DNA of 53,065 nt from Accumulibacter sp. (GTDB taxonomy: Bacteria; Pseudomonadota; Gammaproteobacteria; Burkholderiales; Rhodocyclaceae), in NCBI RefSeq assembly GCF_016789985.1, contig NZ_JAEUOL010000159.1, forward strand, positions 1 to 53,065. The letters are read 5' to 3'. Position 1 is the first letter of the stretch; each line of letters begins with the position of its first letter. The notes below the pieces were generated by a model that saw nothing but the letters and a program-made list of their open reading frames with translations, made no database searches and was not told the DNA's origin. The translations under genes were made by a program, and so were the position numbers. Positions 16,435 through 26,234 of the stretch are shown here, piece after piece.

Positions 16435-19400
16435 TGGCCAACTTCATCTCCGAAGACGATATCGAGCAGGCCCTGTTGCAGCGGCTGCAGCACCTGGCCG
16501 GCTGGAACACGCTGAACTGCTTCACCGCCCAGGCCGACGATCTGAACGACGGATCGGGCCGCGCCGACAAGCGCGAGGTGATCCTCGCCGACCACCTGCG
16601 CGCGGCCATCGCCCGCCTGAACCCGCAGGTGCCGCCCGCCGCCCAGGAGCAGGCCGTGGCCACGCTGCTGCAGCCGCGCATGGCGATGAGCCTGGTGAAG
16701 GCCAACCGCGAGGTGGATGGCCTGGTCCGCGACGGCGTGGTGGTAGAGTTCGAGGCCACGCAGGGGCCGGAGGCCGGCAAGACCGTGACCGAGCGCGTGC
16801 GCGTCATCGACTTCGAGCAGCCTGCGCCCGGACGCACTGAATCAGGCCGCAACGAGTACCTGGCCGTCGCGCAGCTGTGGGTGCGCGGCGAGAAGGGCTA
16901 CCGCCGCCCCGACGTGCTGTTGTACGTCAACGGCCTGCCACTGGTGTTCGTCGAACTGAAGAACAGCAACGTCAAGCTCAAGGCGGCCTACGACGACAAC
17001 CTGACCAACTACAAGGCCGAGATCCCGCAACTGTTCGCGGCCAATGTGCTGTGCCTGCTGAGCAACGGCATCGAGACCAGGGTGGGCAGCCTGACGGCCG
17101 AGTGGGAACACTTCTTCGCCTGGCTGCGCGTGGACGACGGGAAGGAAGTGATCGACCGTGCGCAGCTGGCCGACAGCGCTCTGAGCCTGGAACGCGCGGT
17201 GCTGGGCCTGCTCGCCCCGGCACGGCTGCTGGACTACGTCGAGAACTTCGTCGTCTTCCACCGCGAGACGAACAAGGTGGTGGCGCAGAACCATCAGTTC
17301 ATCGGCGTGAACAACGCCTTCGAGGTGTTCACGCGTCGGCAGACGGTGGGCGGCAAGCTGGGCGTTTTCTGGCACACGCAGGGCTCGGGCAAGAGCTTTT
17401 CGATGGTGTTCTACACGCGCAAGGTCTGCCGCAAGCTCAGCGGCAACTTCAGCTTCGTGGTGGTGACCGACCGCGACGACCTGGACGGCCAGATCTACCG
17501 CAACTTCCTGCACACCGGCACCGTGGCGCCCAGGGACGAGGTGCGCCCGCGCGACAGCGCCCAGCTGCGCGACATGCTCGGCAAGAACAAGCGCGTGGTG
17601 TTCACGCTGATCCAGAAGTTCCGCTACGACAAGGGCAAGGACTACCCGCTGCTGTCGGACCGCGACGACATCATCGTCATCGTCGACGAGGCGCACCGCA
17701 CGCAGTACGCCGGCTTGGCCGAGAACATGCGCGCCGGCCTGCCCAACGCCAACTACCTTGCCTTCACCGGCACGCCGCTGCTCGGCAAGGACCAAAAGAC
17801 GAACGCCTGGTTCGGCGACTACGTCTCGGAATACAACTTCCAGCAGAGCGTGGAAGACGGCGCTACGGTGCCGCTGTTCTACGAGAAGCGCGTTCCCGGG
17901 GTGCTGATCCAGAACGACAACCTCAACCAGGAGTTCGTGGAGATCCTGGAGGACGAGAACCTGGACGACGCGGCGCAGCAGAAGCTGGAGCAGCGCTTTG
18001 CGCAGGAGATCGAGGTCATCAAGCGCGACGACCGGCTGGAGCTGATCGCCGACGACATCGTCTTCCACTTCCCGCGCCGCGGTTACCTGGGCAAGGGCAT
18101 GGTGATCGCGGTGGACAAGTTCACCGCCGTCACCATGTACGACAAGGTGCAGGCGAAGTGGAAGCAGGAGATCAAGTCGCTGCTGGGGTGCATCGCGGCC
18201 ACGCCGAACGAGATCGAGCGCGTTCGGCTGAAGCGCATCCTCGACTGGATGCGCAAGGTCGAGATGGCGGTGGTGGTGAGCGCGGAGAATGGTGAAGAGG
18301 AGAAGTTCGCCGCCCGCGGCCTGGACATCAAGCCTCAGCGCAAGCGCATGGACGCGCTGGACAGGAACGGCCACGACATCGAGCACAACTTCAAGGACCC
18401 GGAGCACCCGCTGCAACTGGTCTTCGTCTGCGCGATGTGGCTGACGGGCTTCGACGCACCGACGGTGAGCACGCTGTACCTGGACAAGCCGATCCAGGGC
18501 CACACGCTGATGCAGACCATCGCGCGGGCCAACCGGGTGACCTCGCACACCATCAACGGCGTGGCCAAGCGCAACGGCGAGATCGTCGACTACTACAATG
18601 TCTTCCGGCGCATGAAGAAGGCGCTGCGCGACTACGCCGCCGGGCCGACCGACGACGACGAGCTGCCGGTGCGCGAGAAGGAAGCGCTGTTCACGCTGCT
18701 GGACGAGGCCATCGAGCAGGGCCTGGCCTTCTGCCAAAGCAATGGCGTGCCACTGCGCGAGGCGCTCGGCCGCGACGACGTGTTCACCAAGCTCGGCCAG
18801 TTCAACGCCTACGCCAACACGCTGCTGGCCGGCGACGAACTGCGCAAGAGCTTCAACGTCTACGAGAACACGATGACTGCGCTGTACGAGGCGTGCAAGC
18901 CGGAAGTGCTGAGCCGCGGCAAGGGCCGCGTCGTCTCGGCCTTCCAGTTCCTGCGCGGGGTGATGGACACCATCGTCGAACAGGTGGACGTGGATGCGGC
19001 AGTGCGGCGCCTGGGTGAACTGCTCGATGAAAGTGTGGTCGTCGACCAGGCCGAGACCTTCAAGGCCAGGCAGTTCGCCGCCGAGTACCAGATCGTGCAG
19101 CGCGGCAAGGCCTGGGACCTGAGCAGGGTGGACGTCGACAAGCTGCGCGCGGAGTTCGGACAGGCCGAATACAGGAACATCGCCATCGCCGACCTGCGCT
19201 CCTTCATCGAGAAGAAACTGGCCGACATGCTGGCGCAGAACGCGACGCGTACCGCCTTCGCGCAGCGGTTGCAGGCGGTGATTGACGCCTACAACTCAGG
19301 GGCGACGGCGACTGAGGACTACTACCAGCAGCTCACCGACTACGTGGCCGACATGCAGGCGGAAGCCGAGCGCCATGTGCGCGAGGGACTGACCGAGGAC

Positions 19401-19697
19401 GAGCTGGAGCTGTTCGACCTGCTGAAGAAGGAGGCGATGACGCAGGACGAGACGCAGCGCGTCAAGCTGGCGGCGAAGCGGCTGCTGAAGCGTTTGGTCG
19501 AAGAGCACCCCAAGGTGCTGGTACAGGACTGGTTCAAAGACAACCAGACGCAGAAGCAGGTTCGGTCAGAGATCGAGCGGGTGCTGGATGAAGGGTTACC
19601 GGAGACCTACGAGCGCGCGCTGTTCAAGCAGAAGTGCGACAACGTCTTCGACCTCGTTGTGGACTATGCGAGCCGCGGGCGCAAGTGGGCGGCCTAG
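16434..19697 (+). CDS. hsdR: Type I restriction endonuclease/translocase subunit
   Basis: 1,087 residues. The motor and nuclease subunit: it translocates DNA with ATP and cuts at a distance from unmethylated sites. N-terminal PD-(D/E)XK nuclease with RRPDVLLYVNGLPLVFVELK, then superfamily 2 helicase domains with Walker A GSGKS at 317-321 and DEAH at 418-421, and a C-terminal helical HsdM-binding region. The ATG overlaps the stop of the PIN remnant. All catalytic motifs are present, so with hsdM and hsdS the system should be functional. Confidence 0.95.
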   Translation: MANFISEDDIEQALLQRLQHLAGWNTLNCFTAQADDLNDGSGRADKREVILADHLRAAIARLNPQVPPAAQEQAVATLLQPRMAMSLVKANREVDGLVRDGVVVEFEATQGPEAGKTVTERVRVIDFEQPAPGRTESGRNEYLAVAQLWVRGEKGYRRPDVLLYVNGLPLVFVELKNSNVKLKAAYDDNLTNYKAEIPQLFAANVLCLLSNGIETRVGSLTAEWEHFFAWLRVDDGKEVIDRAQLADSALSLERAVLGLLAPARLLDYVENFVVFHRETNKVVAQNHQFIGVNNAFEVFTRRQTVGGKLGVFWHTQGSGKSFSMVFYTRKVCRKLSGNFSFVVVTDRDDLDGQIYRNFLHTGTVAPRDEVRPRDSAQLRDMLGKNKRVVFTLIQKFRYDKGKDYPLLSDRDDIIVIVDEAHRTQYAGLAENMRAGLPNANYLAFTGTPLLGKDQKTNAWFGDYVSEYNFQQSVEDGATVPLFYEKRVPGVLIQNDNLNQEFVEILEDENLDDAAQQKLEQRFAQEIEVIKRDDRLELIADDIVFHFPRRGYLGKGMVIAVDKFTAVTMYDKVQAKWKQEIKSLLGCIAATPNEIERVRLKRILDWMRKVEMAVVVSAENGEEEKFAARGLDIKPQRKRMDALDRNGHDIEHNFKDPEHPLQLVFVCAMWLTGFDAPTVSTLYLDKPIQGHTLMQTIARANRVTSHTINGVAKRNGEIVDYYNVFRRMKKALRDYAAGPTDDDELPVREKEALFTLLDEAIEQGLAFCQSNGVPLREALGRDDVFTKLGQFNAYANTLLAGDELRKSFNVYENTMTALYEACKPEVLSRGKGRVVSAFQFLRGVMDTIVEQVDVDAAVRRLGELLDESVVVDQAETFKARQFAAEYQIVQRGKAWDLSRVDVDKLRAEFGQAEYRNIAIADLRSFIEKKLADMLAQNATRTAFAQRLQAVIDAYNSGATATEDYYQQLTDYVADMQAEAERHVREGLTEDELELFDLLKKEAMTQDETQRVKLAAKRLLKRLVEEHPKVLVQDWFKDNQTQKQVRSEIERVLDEGLPETYERALFKQKCDNVFDLVVDYASRGRKWAA

Positions 19698-19727
19698 GCA
19701 ACTGCCGGGCCAGCCTGCGTCGGTCGC

Positions 19728-19756
19728 CTGGCGCCTCAGGCCAAGGCGCTCGCCAG
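19728..19756. terminator. GC-rich hairpin between convergent hsdR and tsaD
   Basis: CTGGCG (19728-19733) can pair with CGCCAG (19751-19756), with an inner GCCT/AGGC pairing. It lies in the 114-bp gap between two converging genes. There is no T-run, so it is only a positional candidate. Confidence 0.2.
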
Positions 19757-19811
19757 TTCCGGCCGTCGCGCGAGCACGGATTCAGGTGTTGCCTTGCCTC
19801 TTCAACCAGGC

Positions 19812-20843
19812 TCAAATCCCGGTCAGCGGCCAGCGCGGCCGCACGGCAAAGGCGCCGGCCGGCTTGCCGGACACGCCGGCCTGCAGGCGCAACGCGCCGG
19901 CCAGCGCGATCATCGCGCCGTTGTCGGTGCAGAATTCGAGTTCCGGGTAGTAGACGGCGATCCTGGCGCGCGCCGCCTGGGCGTCGAGCTGGCGGCGCAG
20001 TTCGCGGTTGGCGCCGACGCCACCGGCCACCACCAGTTGCTTCAGGCCGCTCTGTTTCACCGCGCGCAGCGACTTGCCGACCAGCACTTCGACAATTGCT
20101 TCCTGAAAGCCGCGCGCAATGTCGGCGCGCTGCTGGTCGCCGAGACTGCCCAGCTCGCGCACCCGGGTCAGCACGGCGGTTTTCAGGCCACTGAAGCTGA
20201 AGTCGAGATCACCCGATTTGAGCATCGGCCGCGGCAATCTGACGAGGCCGGCGCGACCGCTTTCGGCGAGTGCCGCCAACGCCGGTCCACCGGGGTAACC
20301 GAGGCCGAGCAGCTTGGCCGTCTTGTCGAACGCCTCGCCGGCCGCGTCATCGAGCGTTTCGCCCAGCAAGGCGTACTCACCGACACCGGTGACCCGCATC
20401 AACTGGCTGTGACCGCCCGAGACGAGCAGGGCGACGAAGGGAAAACGCGGCGGCCGGGCGGACAGCAGCGGCGACAGCAGATGGCCCTCGAGGTGGTGCA
20501 CCGGAACGGTCGGCACATCCAGAGCCGTCGCCAGTGCTTCGGCGAACGCCGCACCGACCAGCAGGGCACCGGCCAGCCCTGGCCCCTGCGTGTAGGCGAC
20601 GGCGTCGAGTTCGGCCAGCCGGCACCCGCTGTCGGCGAGCACCTGCCGCAACAGCGGCACGACGCGCCGGACATGATCGCGCGAGGCGAGTTCGGGCACC
20701 ACGCCGCCATAGTCGGCGTGCATGCTCACCTGCGAATGCAGGGCATGCGCGAGCAGACGGCCGCCAGCCTCGCTGCCGCTGTACAGCGCCATACCCGTTT
20801 CGTCGCAGGAGGATTCGATTCCGAGGACCAGCACCGGCGGCAT
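19812..20843 (-). CDS. tsaD: tRNA N6-threonylcarbamoyladenosine synthase catalytic subunit
   Basis: 343 residues. With TsaB and TsaE it transfers threonylcarbamoyl to A37 of ANN-decoding tRNAs. The Kae1/ASKHA fold is clear: [11 protein letters not shown] at the N-terminus, metal-binding H117 and H121 in [17 protein letters not shown] and [13 protein letters not shown]. The ATG at 20843 has GGAG 7 bases upstream. In many proteobacteria tsaD lies beside plsY/folB; here the type I RM locus separates them. Confidence 0.95.
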   Translation of the reverse strand: MPPVLVLGIESSCDETGMALYSGSEAGGRLLAHALHSQVSMHADYGGVVPELASRDHVRRVVPLLRQVLADSGCRLAELDAVAYTQGPGLAGALLVGAAFAEALATALDVPTVPVHHLEGHLLSPLLSARPPRFPFVALLVSGGHSQLMRVTGVGEYALLGETLDDAAGEAFDKTAKLLGLGYPGGPALAALAESGRAGLVRLPRPMLKSGDLDFSFSGLKTAVLTRVRELGSLGDQQRADIARGFQEAIVEVLVGKSLRAVKQSGLKQLVVAGGVGANRELRRQLDAQAARARIAVYYPELEFCTDNGAMIALAGALRLQAGVSGKPAGAFAVRPRWPLTGI

Positions 20844-20964
20844 TCTAACACTCCAGTACTCTGGCGCGGCCGGCCCGGCCCCACGGCACGGGACGCCGGG
20901 TGCCGATGCCACGGTTTCGCGCCACGGCCGAAGCAAGGTAAGCTGCACCGAGGAGGAAGCACTG

Positions 20965-22137
20965 ATGCCGGTCTTGCCATCACCGGCCGGAGCGACCGAT
21001 TCGTGGCAAGCGACCGCGATCGGCCGCGCCGTGCCGCCGCACCGCCCTGCCCTGCTGGCGCTGGCCCTGTTGACCCTGACGACCGCGGCAGGAGGCACGC
21101 CGCCGAACTGTCCACGCGCGGAGGAAATCACGATCACCCAGGATACCCGGCTCGACCCGGCCTGCATCTACCGCAGCACGCTGCGCATCGTGGCCGGCGG
21201 CGTGCTGCTCGACTGCCGTGGCGCGCTGATCGATGCGCGCGGGCGACGTTTCGGCATCCTGATCGGCGATCGTCAGGCGGTGAGCGAGGTGACGGTCCGC
21301 AACTGCCGCATCCGCGGCGGCGGCAACGGGGTCTTCGTCGGCCGCACCGAACCCGACTCGGTCAAGGCCGCCGCGCATGACCGGGAAACGCTCTACCGCA
21401 TCTCGCCGCATCACGTCATCCTGGAGAGCATCAGCGTTGACGGAGCGGCCGGCGTCGGCATCTACCTCGACGACTACGTCAGCGCGGTGCGCATCATCGG
21501 CAGCGCGGTGCATGGTGCGGGCTCGGCCGGAATCTATCTCGAACACGGTTCACGGCACAACGAGATCATCGGTTCGACCATCACCGGCAACGGCTACGGC
21601 AGTTTTCCGCGTTATCGCTTCGGCGCCTCACGCCGCGAGGGGATCGCCATCGACGCTTCGGCCGACAACCGCGTGCAGGGCAATCACATCGCCGGCAACG
21701 CGGCCGGCGGCATCTTTCTCTACAAGAACTGTCAGGAGCACGTGCACAGCCGGCCGCACAGTGTTCCACGCTGGCAGGGGGCGGATCGCAACCTGATCCG
21801 GGGCAACCGCATCGAGGACGAGCAGGTGGGCGTCTGGATCGCCGCGCGACAAAGCCGCGACCTCAGCGCCTGGGACTGCGGCGATCCCCCCTACCTGGGC
21901 TCCAGCCACTACCTCGACCATGCCCGCCACAACCGGGTGAACGACAACCGCTTCGAGAAGGTCGCCACCGGGGTACGCATCGAGGACGATGACAACACGG
22001 TCGACGGCAACACCTTCATCGACAGCGACACCCCCGTCGAACTGGGCGCGCAGCTGCGCCAGGCGGTTTCGGGCCGGGCGCTGCAGGGGGTGGAGATTCG
22101 GGACAACGTGGTCAGAAAAAGCGGCGCCGACCGCTGA
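20965..22137 (+). CDS. Secreted right-handed parallel beta-helix protein
   Basis: 390 residues from an ATG with a strong GAGGAGG ribosome site 8 bases upstream. An N-terminal hydrophobic segment ([17 protein letters not shown], about 28-44) after a long n-region suggests export. From residue 70 on, NosD/CASH-type repeats recur with period 20-25: [99 protein letters not shown]. Such solenoids bind or cleave polysaccharides (lyases, epimerases) or carry metals (NosD). No catalytic site of a named family is evident. No nos genes are nearby. Confidence 0.75.
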   Translation: MPVLPSPAGATDSWQATAIGRAVPPHRPALLALALLTLTTAAGGTPPNCPRAEEITITQDTRLDPACIYRSTLRIVAGGVLLDCRGALIDARGRRFGILIGDRQAVSEVTVRNCRIRGGGNGVFVGRTEPDSVKAAAHDRETLYRISPHHVILESISVDGAAGVGIYLDDYVSAVRIIGSAVHGAGSAGIYLEHGSRHNEIIGSTITGNGYGSFPRYRFGASRREGIAIDASADNRVQGNHIAGNAAGGIFLYKNCQEHVHSRPHSVPRWQGADRNLIRGNRIEDEQVGVWIAARQSRDLSAWDCGDPPYLGSSHYLDHARHNRVNDNRFEKVATGVRIEDDDNTVDGNTFIDSDTPVELGAQLRQAVSGRALQGVEIRDNVVRKSGADR

Positions 22138-22431
22138 GGGTGCGCCGACACCGCCCCCGCCAGCCGGGCCGGCAGGAACGGTGACGACATCTTGCCGGGT
22201 ACAGTGGCAGCCTGCCGTGTCGGCTTGCGGCAACAGGGCATCGAGCCGGGCAGGACGTGCCGAAGCCACGTCGCGGAGCAGGTTGAACAACCGTTGCGGC
22301 TGGCGTAGCATCGGCCGCATTGGCGTCACGATACCGACCGGGACGGCCATCCCGATCCATGCCCGCTGCACGATTGCGCCGGGCCACGGTCAGTACACTG
22401 GAACATCCGCCGTCTGCGAGGAAACGATCCG
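22138..22431. other. Intergenic region before the protease gene
   Basis: 294 bp between the beta-helix and protease genes, both on the plus strand. Apart from the promoter candidate at 22283-22311 and the protease ribosome site I see no gene, repeat or terminator with a T-run. Confidence 0.5.
22283..22311 (+). promoter_or_regulatory. Possible sigma-70 promoter for the protease gene
   Basis: TTGAAC at 22283-22288 and TAGCAT at 22306-22311 are separated by 17 bp, each matching the consensus at four of six bases. It lies in the 294-bp gap before the protease, which otherwise holds no gene I can see. The protease ATG at 22432 has GAGGA 9 bases upstream. Confidence 0.35.
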
Positions 22432-25400
22432 ATGACTACCCCGACCCCCGTCAGTCCTGCCGCAGAACGCACTCCGAGCTCCACCGGCCAGCCCCTGGCC
22501 GACTACAACGACCCCGCGCTGGCGGGGTACTGGCACCTCTGGAGCGCCGCTGGCGCGACCAAGGGCGCCAACGTGGCAAGTGTCTGGAGCGACTACCGCG
22601 GCAGCGGAGTGGTGGTCGCGGTCATCGACGATGGCATCGACTACACGCACCCCGACCTGACGGCCAACTACGCCCCGGCGCTCGATCGCGACACGCGCGA
22701 CCATGACGACGACGCCTACCCGAGCGACCCGACGGACCGGCACGGAACGACCGTGGCAGGCGTGATTGCCGCCGCTCTGGATAACGCCATCGGGGGATCG
22801 GGGGTCGCCCCCGCGGCCACCCTGGCCGGCTTCCGCATCGGTTTTGGCAACAACGGAACCCTCGGGCAGATTCTCGAAGCCTATGAGCGGCTGGTGACGG
22901 TCGATGTGGCCAACAATAGCTGGGGCTTCGGCGGCTTCTTCAGCGACAGTTTTCTCGATCCGGAGCTGGGCGGCATCGCCGCCGCCCTGCAGACTGCGCT
23001 GGCCAGCGGACGCAACGGGCTAGGCACGGTCGTCGTTTTTGCCGCCGGCAACGGCCGCTCGTCCGGCCAGGACGTCAACTACCACGCTTTTCAGAACCAG
23101 CGCGGGATCATCTCGGTCGCCGCCACCGACTGGACCGGCAACTACGCCTACTTTTCGACACCGGGCGCCGCACTGCTGGTCGCCGCACCCGGACAGGACA
23201 TCAGCACCACCGACCGGGTCGGAGCGCTCGGTTACTCCGGCGACTCTTACGCCACGATGAGCGGTACGTCGTTTTCCTCGCCACTGGTCAGTGGCGTCGC
23301 CGCCCTGATGCTCGACGCCAACGACGGGCTGGGCTGGCGCGACGTACAGGAAATACTGGCAGCGACCGCGGTGCAGACCGGAGGGTCGGCTGGCTGGTCG
23401 TTCAACGGTGCGAACAACTGGAACGGCGGCGGCATGCATGCCAGCCACGACTACGGTTTCGGGCTGGTTGACGCCTTCGCGGCCGTGCGCGTCGCCGAAA
23501 GCTGGCGGAACACCTCCACCTCCGACAACGAATGGGTCGCCGGCGGGGTGCAGTACCCCGGCGCCGCCATCCCGGACGTCGGCAGCATCTCGTCGTCCAT
23601 CACCTTGCCCGACGGCCTGCGCATCGACCATGTCGAGGTCGAGGTGCTGCTGACGCATGGCGCCATCGCACAACTGCAGATCACGCTCACCGCGCCGGAC
23701 GGCACGCAGAGCCTGCTCGTGCACAACCCCCCGACCAGCCAGGCCAACCTCCATTTCAACCTGTCCACGACGCACGACTGGGGTGAGCTGTCGGGTGGCA
23801 CCTGGACGCTGACCATCACCGACCCCCAGAGCGGCGCCTGGGGGACGTTCAACGCCTGGGCACTGCGCGCTTACGGCGATCTGGCCGGCGACGATACCTA
23901 TGTCTACACCGACGAATTCGGCAGTCTCGCCAGCGCCGACCCCGCGCGGCTCGTCCTCGCCGATCAGGATGGCAATGACACGCTCAACAGCGCGGCGGTC
24001 GGCTCGGATAGCGTGCTCGACCTGCGGCCCGGACAGCTCTCGTCGATCGACGGGCAGACAGTGATCATCGCCAGCGGGACGCTGATCGAGAACGCCGACA
24101 GCGGTGATGGCAACGATCGGCTGATCGGCAACGACGCGGCGAACTCGCTGCGCGGCTGGCGCGGCAACGACACGCTCGACGGTGGAGCGGGCAACGACAC
24201 GCTCGACGGCGGGAGCGGTGACGACACCTTCCTGATCGACGCAAGCGGCGACCTGATCATCGAAGCTGCCGCAGGTGGCAACGATACGGTCGTCACCACC
24301 CTGAGCAAGTATGTCCTGGGCGCCTCGCTGGAAAACCTGAGCCATGCCGGAACGGCGGCCTTCAGCGGGACCGGCAATGCAGCAGCCAACTCGATCAGCG
24401 GCGGCGCCGGCCGGGACACGCTGAGCGGCGGACTGGCTGCCGACACCCTGCAAGGCGGTGCAGGCGACGACACCTATTACGTGGACAATGCCCTGGATAT
24501 CCTCGTCGAAGCCCCGGGCGAAGGCTCGGACACCGTCTACAGCAGTATCGACTGGGTCCTCGGCGCCAACATCGAACGGCTTTACCTGACCGGCGCTGCC
24601 CTCTACGGCAACGGCAACGATCTCGCCAACACGCTCTATGGCACCGCCAGCAGTACCGGCAACCTGCTGCGCGGCGGCGCGGGGAACGACACCTACTACG
24701 CCGGCGCCGGCGACAGCGTCGCGGAAAACGCGAACGAGGGCACCGACAGCGTGTACTGCTACGGCGACTTCACTCTGGCGGCCAACGTCGAGCATCTCTA
24801 TCTCAACGTCACCGTCGCCGCATCGCTGAACGGCAACAGCCTGGCCAACAGTCTGCGCGGCAACGCCGGCAATGACGTCCTGGGGGGCCTCGAGGGCAAC
24901 GACACGCTGAATGGCGGCAGCGGTGCCGACACCCTGTACGGCGGCGCCGGCAACGACACCTACTACGTAGACAACGTCCTCGACAGCATCGTCGAAGGCT
25001 CGGGCGACGGCTCCGACACCGTGTACGCCAGTATCGACTGGGTCCTCGGCGCCAATACCGAACGGCTTTACCTGACCGGCAGCGCCATCAATGGCAGCGG
25101 CAACGATCTCGCCAACACGCTCTACGGCACCGCCAGCAGTACCGGCAACCTGCTGCGCGGCGGACCGGGCAATGACGTCTACTATGCCGGCGCCGGCGAC
25201 AGCGTCGAAGAAAACGAGAACGGCGGCAGCGATGCCGTGTACTGCTATGGCGACTTCACCCTGGCGGCCAACGTCGAGCATCTCTATCTCAATGCCACCG
25301 TTGCCGCATCGCTGAACGGCAACAACCTGGCCAACAGTCTGCGCGGCAACGCCGGCAACGACCTGCTGTGGGGCTTCGAAGGCAACGACACGCTGAATGG

Positions 25401-26217
25401 CGGCAGCGGCGGCGACACCCTGTACGGCGGCGCCGGCGACGACACTTATTACGTCGATGACGCGCTGGATGGCGTCGTCGAACTGCTGCCCGGCGATGGT
25501 CGCGACACCGTCAATAGCAGCATCGACTGGGCGCTCGGTGCCAATCTCGAACGGCTTTCCCTGACCGGTAGCGCCGCCATCGCCGGCAGCGGCAACGACC
25601 TCGCCAACACGCTCTACGGCAACAGCAACAGCGCCGCCAACCTGCTCAGTGGCGGCCAGGGCAACGACACCTACTATGCCGGGGTTGGCGACACGATCAT
25701 CGAGGCATTGAACGCGGGCAGCGACAGCGTGTACTGCTACGGCGATTTCACGCTGCAGCCCAACGTCGAGAACCTCTATCTGAATGTCACCAGCGCCGCG
25801 ACGCTGGCTGGCAACGAGCTGGCCAACAGTCTGCGCGGCAACGCCGGCAACGACCTGCTGAGCGGTCTCGAGGGCAACGACACGCTGAACGGCGGGCTCG
25901 GCGCCGACACGCTCAACGGGGGAGTCGGCAACGATCTCCTCTCGGGCGCGGGGGGCGCCGACCGCTTCGTTTTCGACCGCAGCACCGGCTCGGACAAGGT
26001 CATCGACTTCACGCGCGGCGAGGACCTGATTCAGTTGAGCAGTGCGCCCGGCCTGGCCGGTTTTGCCGACCTCGACACCAATCACGACGGCATCGTGCAG
26101 ACCGGCGACGACTGGGTCCGCATGGCGGGCGCCGACCTCGTGCTCGATATCGGCGGTAGCCAGTTGCAGATCGTCGGACAAACGCAGTTGCTCGGCACCG
26201 ACTTTCTCTTCGTCTGA
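22432..26217 (+). CDS. Secreted subtilisin (S8) with P domain and RTX/beta-roll repeat region
   Basis: 1,261 residues without an N-terminal signal peptide, consistent with type I secretion. Peptidase S8 domain about 45-350 with the triad D66 (AVIDDGIDYTHPDL), H104 (DRHGTTVAG) and S280 (MSGTSFSSPL). A proprotein-convertase P/Homo B domain follows at about 357-482. From about 560 the protein has calcium-binding nonapeptides (GGAGNDTLDGG) alternating with about 81-residue D-x-V-x-E...G-x-D-T/S-V modules, arranged as two or three 162-residue units. The tail, with an EF-hand-like DTNHDGIVQTGDD near 1218 and a terminal DFLFV, fits a type I secretion signal. No ABC exporter, MFP or TolC gene is in the window. 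Proposed role: extracellular or surface protein processing. Confidence 0.88.
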   Translation: MTTPTPVSPAAERTPSSTGQPLADYNDPALAGYWHLWSAAGATKGANVASVWSDYRGSGVVVAVIDDGIDYTHPDLTANYAPALDRDTRDHDDDAYPSDPTDRHGTTVAGVIAAALDNAIGGSGVAPAATLAGFRIGFGNNGTLGQILEAYERLVTVDVANNSWGFGGFFSDSFLDPELGGIAAALQTALASGRNGLGTVVVFAAGNGRSSGQDVNYHAFQNQRGIISVAATDWTGNYAYFSTPGAALLVAAPGQDISTTDRVGALGYSGDSYATMSGTSFSSPLVSGVAALMLDANDGLGWRDVQEILAATAVQTGGSAGWSFNGANNWNGGGMHASHDYGFGLVDAFAAVRVAESWRNTSTSDNEWVAGGVQYPGAAIPDVGSISSSITLPDGLRIDHVEVEVLLTHGAIAQLQITLTAPDGTQSLLVHNPPTSQANLHFNLSTTHDWGELSGGTWTLTITDPQSGAWGTFNAWALRAYGDLAGDDTYVYTDEFGSLASADPARLVLADQDGNDTLNSAAVGSDSVLDLRPGQLSSIDGQTVIIASGTLIENADSGDGNDRLIGNDAANSLRGWRGNDTLDGGAGNDTLDGGSGDDTFLIDASGDLIIEAAAGGNDTVVTTLSKYVLGASLENLSHAGTAAFSGTGNAAANSISGGAGRDTLSGGLAADTLQGGAGDDTYYVDNALDILVEAPGEGSDTVYSSIDWVLGANIERLYLTGAALYGNGNDLANTLYGTASSTGNLLRGGAGNDTYYAGAGDSVAENANEGTDSVYCYGDFTLAANVEHLYLNVTVAASLNGNSLANSLRGNAGNDVLGGLEGNDTLNGGSGADTLYGGAGNDTYYVDNVLDSIVEGSGDGSDTVYASIDWVLGANTERLYLTGSAINGSGNDLANTLYGTASSTGNLLRGGPGNDVYYAGAGDSVEENENGGSDAVYCYGDFTLAANVEHLYLNATVAASLNGNNLANSLRGNAGNDLLWGFEGNDTLNGGSGGDTLYGGAGDDTYYVDDALDGVVELLPGDGRDTVNSSIDWALGANLERLSLTGSAAIAGSGNDLANTLYGNSNSAANLLSGGQGNDTYYAGVGDTIIEALNAGSDSVYCYGDFTLQPNVENLYLNVTSAATLAGNELANSLRGNAGNDLLSGLEGNDTLNGGLGADTLNGGVGNDLLSGAGGADRFVFDRSTGSDKVIDFTRGEDLIQLSSAPGLAGFADLDTNHDGIVQTGDDWVRMAGADLVLDIGGSQLQIVGQTQLLGTDFLFV
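24481..25930 (+). repeat. Tandem 486-bp coding repeats in the RTX protease
   Basis: Units begin at 24481, 24967 and 25453 (period 486 bp, 162 codons). Units 1 and 2 are nearly identical over long stretches, for instance around SIDWVLGAN and YCYGDFTLAANVEHLYLN; unit 3 is more diverged. Each unit is two related halves of about 81 residues, YYVD...NERLYLTG-like and YYAG...VEHLYLN-like. A diverged single half precedes them at about 24232-24474, giving seven half-units in all. Confidence 0.9.
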
Positions 26218-26234
26218 GCGACTGCCTCAGCGCG

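Noticed and set aside
16842..18737. 631-codon open frame antisense to hsdR
   Set aside because: Low-complexity Val/His/Leu-rich product overlapping the conserved helicase motifs of hsdR on the other strand.
20842..20847. TAGAAT overlapping the tsaD start codon as its -10, implying a leaderless mRNA from GTG 20834
   Set aside because: The ATG at 20843 has a good GGAG 7 bases upstream, which argues for a normal leader; the TAGAAT is probably incidental.
24481..25930. Tandem repeats considered as CRISPR or mobile element
   Set aside because: The repeats are 486 bp, in frame, and encode RTX-type protein modules; there are no short repeats with unique spacers.
23020..26181. 1,053-codon open frame antisense to the RTX protease
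   Set aside because: It mirrors the repeat structure and codon bias of the protease, has no ribosome site and no recognisable domain; it is a shadow frame of GC-rich repeats.
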